This document shows, one piece after another, positions 6,299-8,021 of a DNA stretch of 8,021 bases. The stretch lies in NCBI GenBank assembly GCA_023387135.1, contig JAEWIK010000264.1, positions 1 through 8,021 on the forward strand. The letters run 5' to 3'. Origin of the DNA: Actinomycetes bacterium. GTDB taxonomy: Bacteria; Actinomycetota; Actinomycetes; Propionibacteriales; Propionibacteriaceae. Every line of letters starts with the position of its first letter. Within the stretch, counting starts at the first letter, position 1. The notes under the pieces were generated by a model. It searched no databases. It had not been told where the DNA came from and was given only the letters and a program-made list of their open reading frames with translations. Made by a program: the position numbers and the translations under genes.

Positions 6299-6380
6299 CA
6301 GGACTTCCTCGCGATAGAGGCTGCTACCCCAAGAGCCAGCAGGTCCGGCCCGCCCCCCCGGCCGGGCCTGCTGCCTTGTC
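6299..6380 (+). ncRNA. Candidate small RNA with a C-rich terminator loop, 6C RNA-like
   Basis: In the gap between pcrA and the response regulator the plus strand contains two consecutive hairpins. The first pairs GCAG and CCTC (6298-6301 and 6307-6310) with GAGG and CTGC (6317-6324) around a GCGATA loop; an alternative pairs GGCT 6319-6322 with AGCC 6334-6337 around a loop holding CCCC. The second is a 14-bp stem (6337-6350 with 6360-6373) with loop CGCCCCCCC containing seven consecutive cytosines. The actinobacterial 6C RNA family is defined by two hairpins with runs of about six cytosines in the loops and an intrinsic terminator. The second hairpin fits well; the first has only four cytosines, so membership is likely but not certain. 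6C RNA base-pairs with G-rich mRNA sites in mycobacteria, as I recall. The 5' end is estimated from the promoter pattern. It is antisense to nothing coding. Confidence 0.5.
6337..6373. terminator. Strong 14-bp hairpin downstream of the response-regulator gene
   Basis: CAGCAGGTCCGGCC (6337-6350) pairs with 6360-6373 around a 9-base C-rich loop. All 14 pairs form on the plus strand with one G-U; the minus strand has one A-C mismatch. A short T-containing flank (CCTTGTCC) follows on the plus strand, and GCTCTTGG follows on the minus strand. It therefore probably ends the plus-strand small RNA and also, 21 bases after the regulator's stop codon, the minus-strand two-component operon, separating it from pcrA. 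Confidence 0.65.
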
Positions 6381-6394
6381 CGGGAGCGCGGGTG

Positions 6395-7063
6395 TCACAC
6401 CAACCGGCGGTCGGTGGCCCAGCGCGTGAGCTGGTGCCTGTTGGAGAGTTGGAGCTTGCGCAGCACCGACGAGACGTGGGTCTCGACAGTCTTGATCGAG
6501 ATGAAGAGCTCCCTGGCGATCTCCTTGTACGCGTAACCGCGGGCTATCAACCGGAGCACCTCGCGCTCGCGCTGGCTGAGCCTGTCGAGGTCCTCGTCGA
6601 TGCTCGCGACGTCGATGGAGCCCGAGAACGCGTCGAGGACGAAGCCCGCCAGCCTGGGCGAGAACACCGCATCGCCTGTCGCTACCCTCCCGATGGCCTC
6701 GATCAACTCGTCGGCCGAGATCGACTTCGTGACGTAGCCCCGCGCGCCCGCCCTGATGACGCCGATCACGTCCTCGGCGGCGTCGGAGACGCTGAGCGCC
6801 AGGAAACGGACCTCGGGCTCGGTGGCGAGCACCTGCTTGAGCACCTCGACGCCCCCACCGCCCGGCAGGTGGACGTCGAGCAGCACCACGTCGGGACGGT
6901 GGGCGACGATGGCGGCGACGGCGGTGGGGACATCCTCGGCCTCGCCGACGATCTGGACCCTGGAACCTATGTCATGACGGACGCCACTGCGGAACATCGC
7001 GTGGTCGTCGACCACCACCACGCGCCACGCGGCGGGGGTCGGGCTTTCAGGCGTTTCGCTCAT
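6395..7063 (-). CDS. NarL/LuxR-family two-component response regulator
   Basis: This 222-residue cytoplasmic transcription factor has an N-terminal receiver domain (about 13-130) and a C-terminal LuxR-type helix-turn-helix (162-222). Receiver residues are complete: acidic pair D19 D20, phosphoacceptor D63 in VVLLDVHLPG, S91 as the switch residue, Y110 and K113 in GYVTKS. The DNA-binding domain shows the hallmark LSQREREVLRLIARGYAYKEIA and SIKTVETHVSSVLRKL. The ATG at 7063 is preceded by GGAGGAGG 3 bases upstream, a strong ribosome site. The sensor kinase ends 104 bases upstream on the same strand, so the two probably form a cognate pair, by analogy with actinobacterial PspC-kinase/LuxR systems such as MacRS of Streptomyces. 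Target genes are not evident in this window. A TAGGCT at 7099-7094 could be an own -10, allowing regulator expression apart from the kinase. Confidence 0.93.
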   Translation of the reverse strand: MSETPESPTPAAWRVVVVDDHAMFRSGVRHDIGSRVQIVGEAEDVPTAVAAIVAHRPDVVLLDVHLPGGGGVEVLKQVLATEPEVRFLALSVSDAAEDVIGVIRAGARGYVTKSISADELIEAIGRVATGDAVFSPRLAGFVLDAFSGSIDVASIDEDLDRLSQREREVLRLIARGYAYKEIARELFISIKTVETHVSSVLRKLQLSNRHQLTRWATDRRLV

Positions 7064-7093
7064 GGTCCTCCTCCATGCGACCGGCGTCAGCCG

Positions 7094-7099
7094 AGCCTA
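7094..7099 (-). promoter_or_regulatory. Possible internal -10 for the response regulator
   Basis: TAGGCT (minus strand) fits TANNNT and would give a leader of roughly 24 bases that includes the strong ribosome site. No convincing -35 hexamer is found 17 bases upstream. The 104-base kinase-regulator gap is longer than usual for a tight operon, which leaves room for a promoter. Confidence 0.25.
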
Positions 7100-7162
7100 T
7101 CGACTCCGGCGGCTCCGTACTCCCGACTCCGCGGATGGGGCCGGGTGACCCAGCGATCGGGC

Positions 7163-7179
7163 CTGCCTCAGCGAGGCAG
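7163..7179 (-). repeat. 7-bp hairpin spanning the kinase stop codon
   Basis: CTGCCTC at 7163-7169 is the perfect inverse of GAGGCAG at 7173-7179 with a 3-base spacer. On the minus strand it contains the last three sense codons and the TGA of the kinase gene. It could partially terminate transcription or stabilise the kinase mRNA end before the regulator, setting their ratio. No T run follows. Confidence 0.35.
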
Positions 7180-8021
7180 TTCCAGCCTCACCTCGGTGCC
7201 CTCTCCCGGGCTCGAACGAATTATCGCCCTGCCGCCTGCCCGCTTCACCCGCTCGATGATCGAGCCCCTCACCCCCATCCTGTCGGGGTCGATCGCGGAA
7301 GGGTCGAAACCCACCCCGCGGTCCCTGACGAAGACGCTCACGATGTCCTCGTCCGCCTCCGCGTACACGTCGACCCGCTCGACCCCCGAGTGCCTGGCGG
7401 CGTTCACCATCGCCTCGCGGGCCGCGCGGACGACCGCCGTCACGTCCGGAGTCAGCTCGCAGTCCCCCACCGTCACGAGGTCGACGTCGATGCCGTGGTC
7501 GGTCTCCACGCCGGCGGCTATCGCCTGCAGAGTCTGGGTGAGGGTCGTCGACTCGGCCGTCTCGCCGTACAGCCACTGCCGCAGTTCGCGCTCCTGGCGA
7601 CGGGCGAGCGACACCACTGCGCGCGGGTCCTTCGCCTGCCGCTGGATGAGCGCCAGCGTCTGCAGGACGGAGTCGTGCAGGTGGGCGGCCATGTCGGCGC
7701 GGGCGTCCGCCAGCAGCTTGTCGTCCCGCGCCTGCGCGAGGGTGGCCCGGACCCTGAGGATCCACGGCAGCGTCACCAGCGCGATCCCGGCGACCGCCAG
7801 GCCGAGCAGCGCGACGGTCCTCGCGAACTCGCTGAGCCCTTCCAGCCCGTCGACGACGAGGAAGATGGCCAGCCCGAGGGACACCAGCCCCAGCACGATC
7901 GAGACGATGGTGCTCCAGTGCGCCACCAGCGGCGCGAACCAGCGGCGGAAGCCGTCTCCCGCGCGATCCCGCGGGGCGGCGTGATCGGCCTGCCACCAGA
8001 TGGCCCCCAGTCCTGCGGCGG
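7168..8021 (-). CDS. PspC-type sensor histidine kinase, C-terminal part (5' end outside window)
   Basis: The visible 283 residues continue off the right edge with no start codon needed; a GTG at 7926 inside a membrane-region linker is not the true start. The fragment begins AAGLGAIWWQADHAA, resembling the G-x-LWRQAD segment found between the PspC membrane domain and the kinase module in actinobacterial PspC-kinases. Two transmembrane segments follow (fragment residues about 35-55 and 68-88), then the dimerisation helix with phosphoacceptor H115 in AHLHDSVLQTLALIQRQ, a HisKA_3-like site. The HATPase domain has the N box REAMVNAARHSG (N205), the G1 box DRGVGF (233-238) and a C-terminal GGRAIIRSSPGEGTEVRL. 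All catalytic elements are present, so it should autophosphorylate and pass phosphate to the adjacent regulator. The N-terminal PspC sensing domain is predicted but not visible. Envelope or membrane stress is the likely signal by family analogy. Confidence 0.9.
   Translation of the reverse strand, partial: AAGLGAIWWQADHAAPRDRAGDGFRRWFAPLVAHWSTIVSIVLGLVSLGLAIFLVVDGLEGLSEFARTVALLGLAVAGIALVTLPWILRVRATLAQARDDKLLADARADMAAHLHDSVLQTLALIQRQAKDPRAVVSLARRQERELRQWLYGETAESTTLTQTLQAIAAGVETDHGIDVDLVTVGDCELTPDVTAVVRAAREAMVNAARHSGVERVDVYAEADEDIVSVFVRDRGVGFDPSAIDPDRMGVRGSIIERVKRAGGRAIIRSSPGEGTEVRLELPR

Noticed and set aside
5742..6429. Plus-strand open frames crossing the pcrA start and the intergenic gap (5742-6317 and 6199-6429)
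   Set aside because: No plausible ribosome sites, no conserved motif, mixed composition; the region is better explained by RNA structures and promoters.
6392..7984. 530-codon plus-strand open frame opposite the kinase and regulator
   Set aside because: Antisense shadow of two intact genes; Ser/Arg/Pro-rich with no domain signature.
7097..7996. 299-codon minus-strand frame overlapping the kinase
   Set aside because: Different frame from the kinase, Arg/Gly/Ala-rich, no motif; the kinase frame carries all the histidine-kinase boxes.

Overview
This window reads as a core chromosomal segment of a high-GC Gram-positive bacterium (class Actinomycetia). The evidence is strong G/C bias at third codon positions on both strands, GTG starts on both sucC and sucD, protein sequences that resemble mycobacterial and other actinobacterial orthologs closely as I remember them, and a PspC-type histidine kinase paired with a NarL-type regulator. 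The family cannot be fixed from sequence alone. Propionibacteriales-like is a guess. I see no phage, transposon, CRISPR or plasmid signature.

Layout from left to right. Positions 1-246 hold the 3' end of an unrecognised plus-strand gene. Next is the minus-strand operon sucC-sucD (2372 down to 301), encoding the two subunits of succinyl-CoA synthetase of the TCA cycle. The sucC stop codon overlaps the sucD Shine-Dalgarno sequence. Divergent from sucC is a plus-strand gene for a membrane-anchored or secreted M23 metallopeptidase (2664-3656). Convergent with it is pcrA/uvrD1 (6074 down to 3693), a complete superfamily 1A DNA helicase with all canonical motifs and the C-terminal Tudor-like domain. 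A roughly 320-base intergenic stretch (6075-6394) follows. Then come a NarL/LuxR-type response regulator (7063 down to 6395) and the C-terminal part of its sensor kinase (from the right edge down to 7168), both on the minus strand.

How the genes relate. Helicase, M23 peptidase, sucC and sucD occur in the same order as Rv0949-Rv0952 of Mycobacterium tuberculosis, as I recall that genome, so this is an old housekeeping cluster and not an acquired island. The kinase and regulator form a two-component system of the PspC-domain type, which in actinobacteria is usually linked to cell-envelope or membrane stress. The gene next upstream of the kinase lies outside the window.

What is not explained by proteins sits in 6075-6394. 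It holds a candidate small RNA on the plus strand that ends in a 14-bp hairpin with a seven-cytosine run in its loop, resembling the actinobacterial 6C RNA. Just before it is a separate 106-base element closed by a 13-bp long-range stem with three possible inner hairpins. In both, the only imperfect pair is a G-U wobble on the plus strand and an A-C mismatch on the minus strand. The M23 leader also carries a short upstream open reading frame with a better ribosome site than the gene itself. I found no convincing new multi-gene system here; the intergenic RNA candidates are the best leads.
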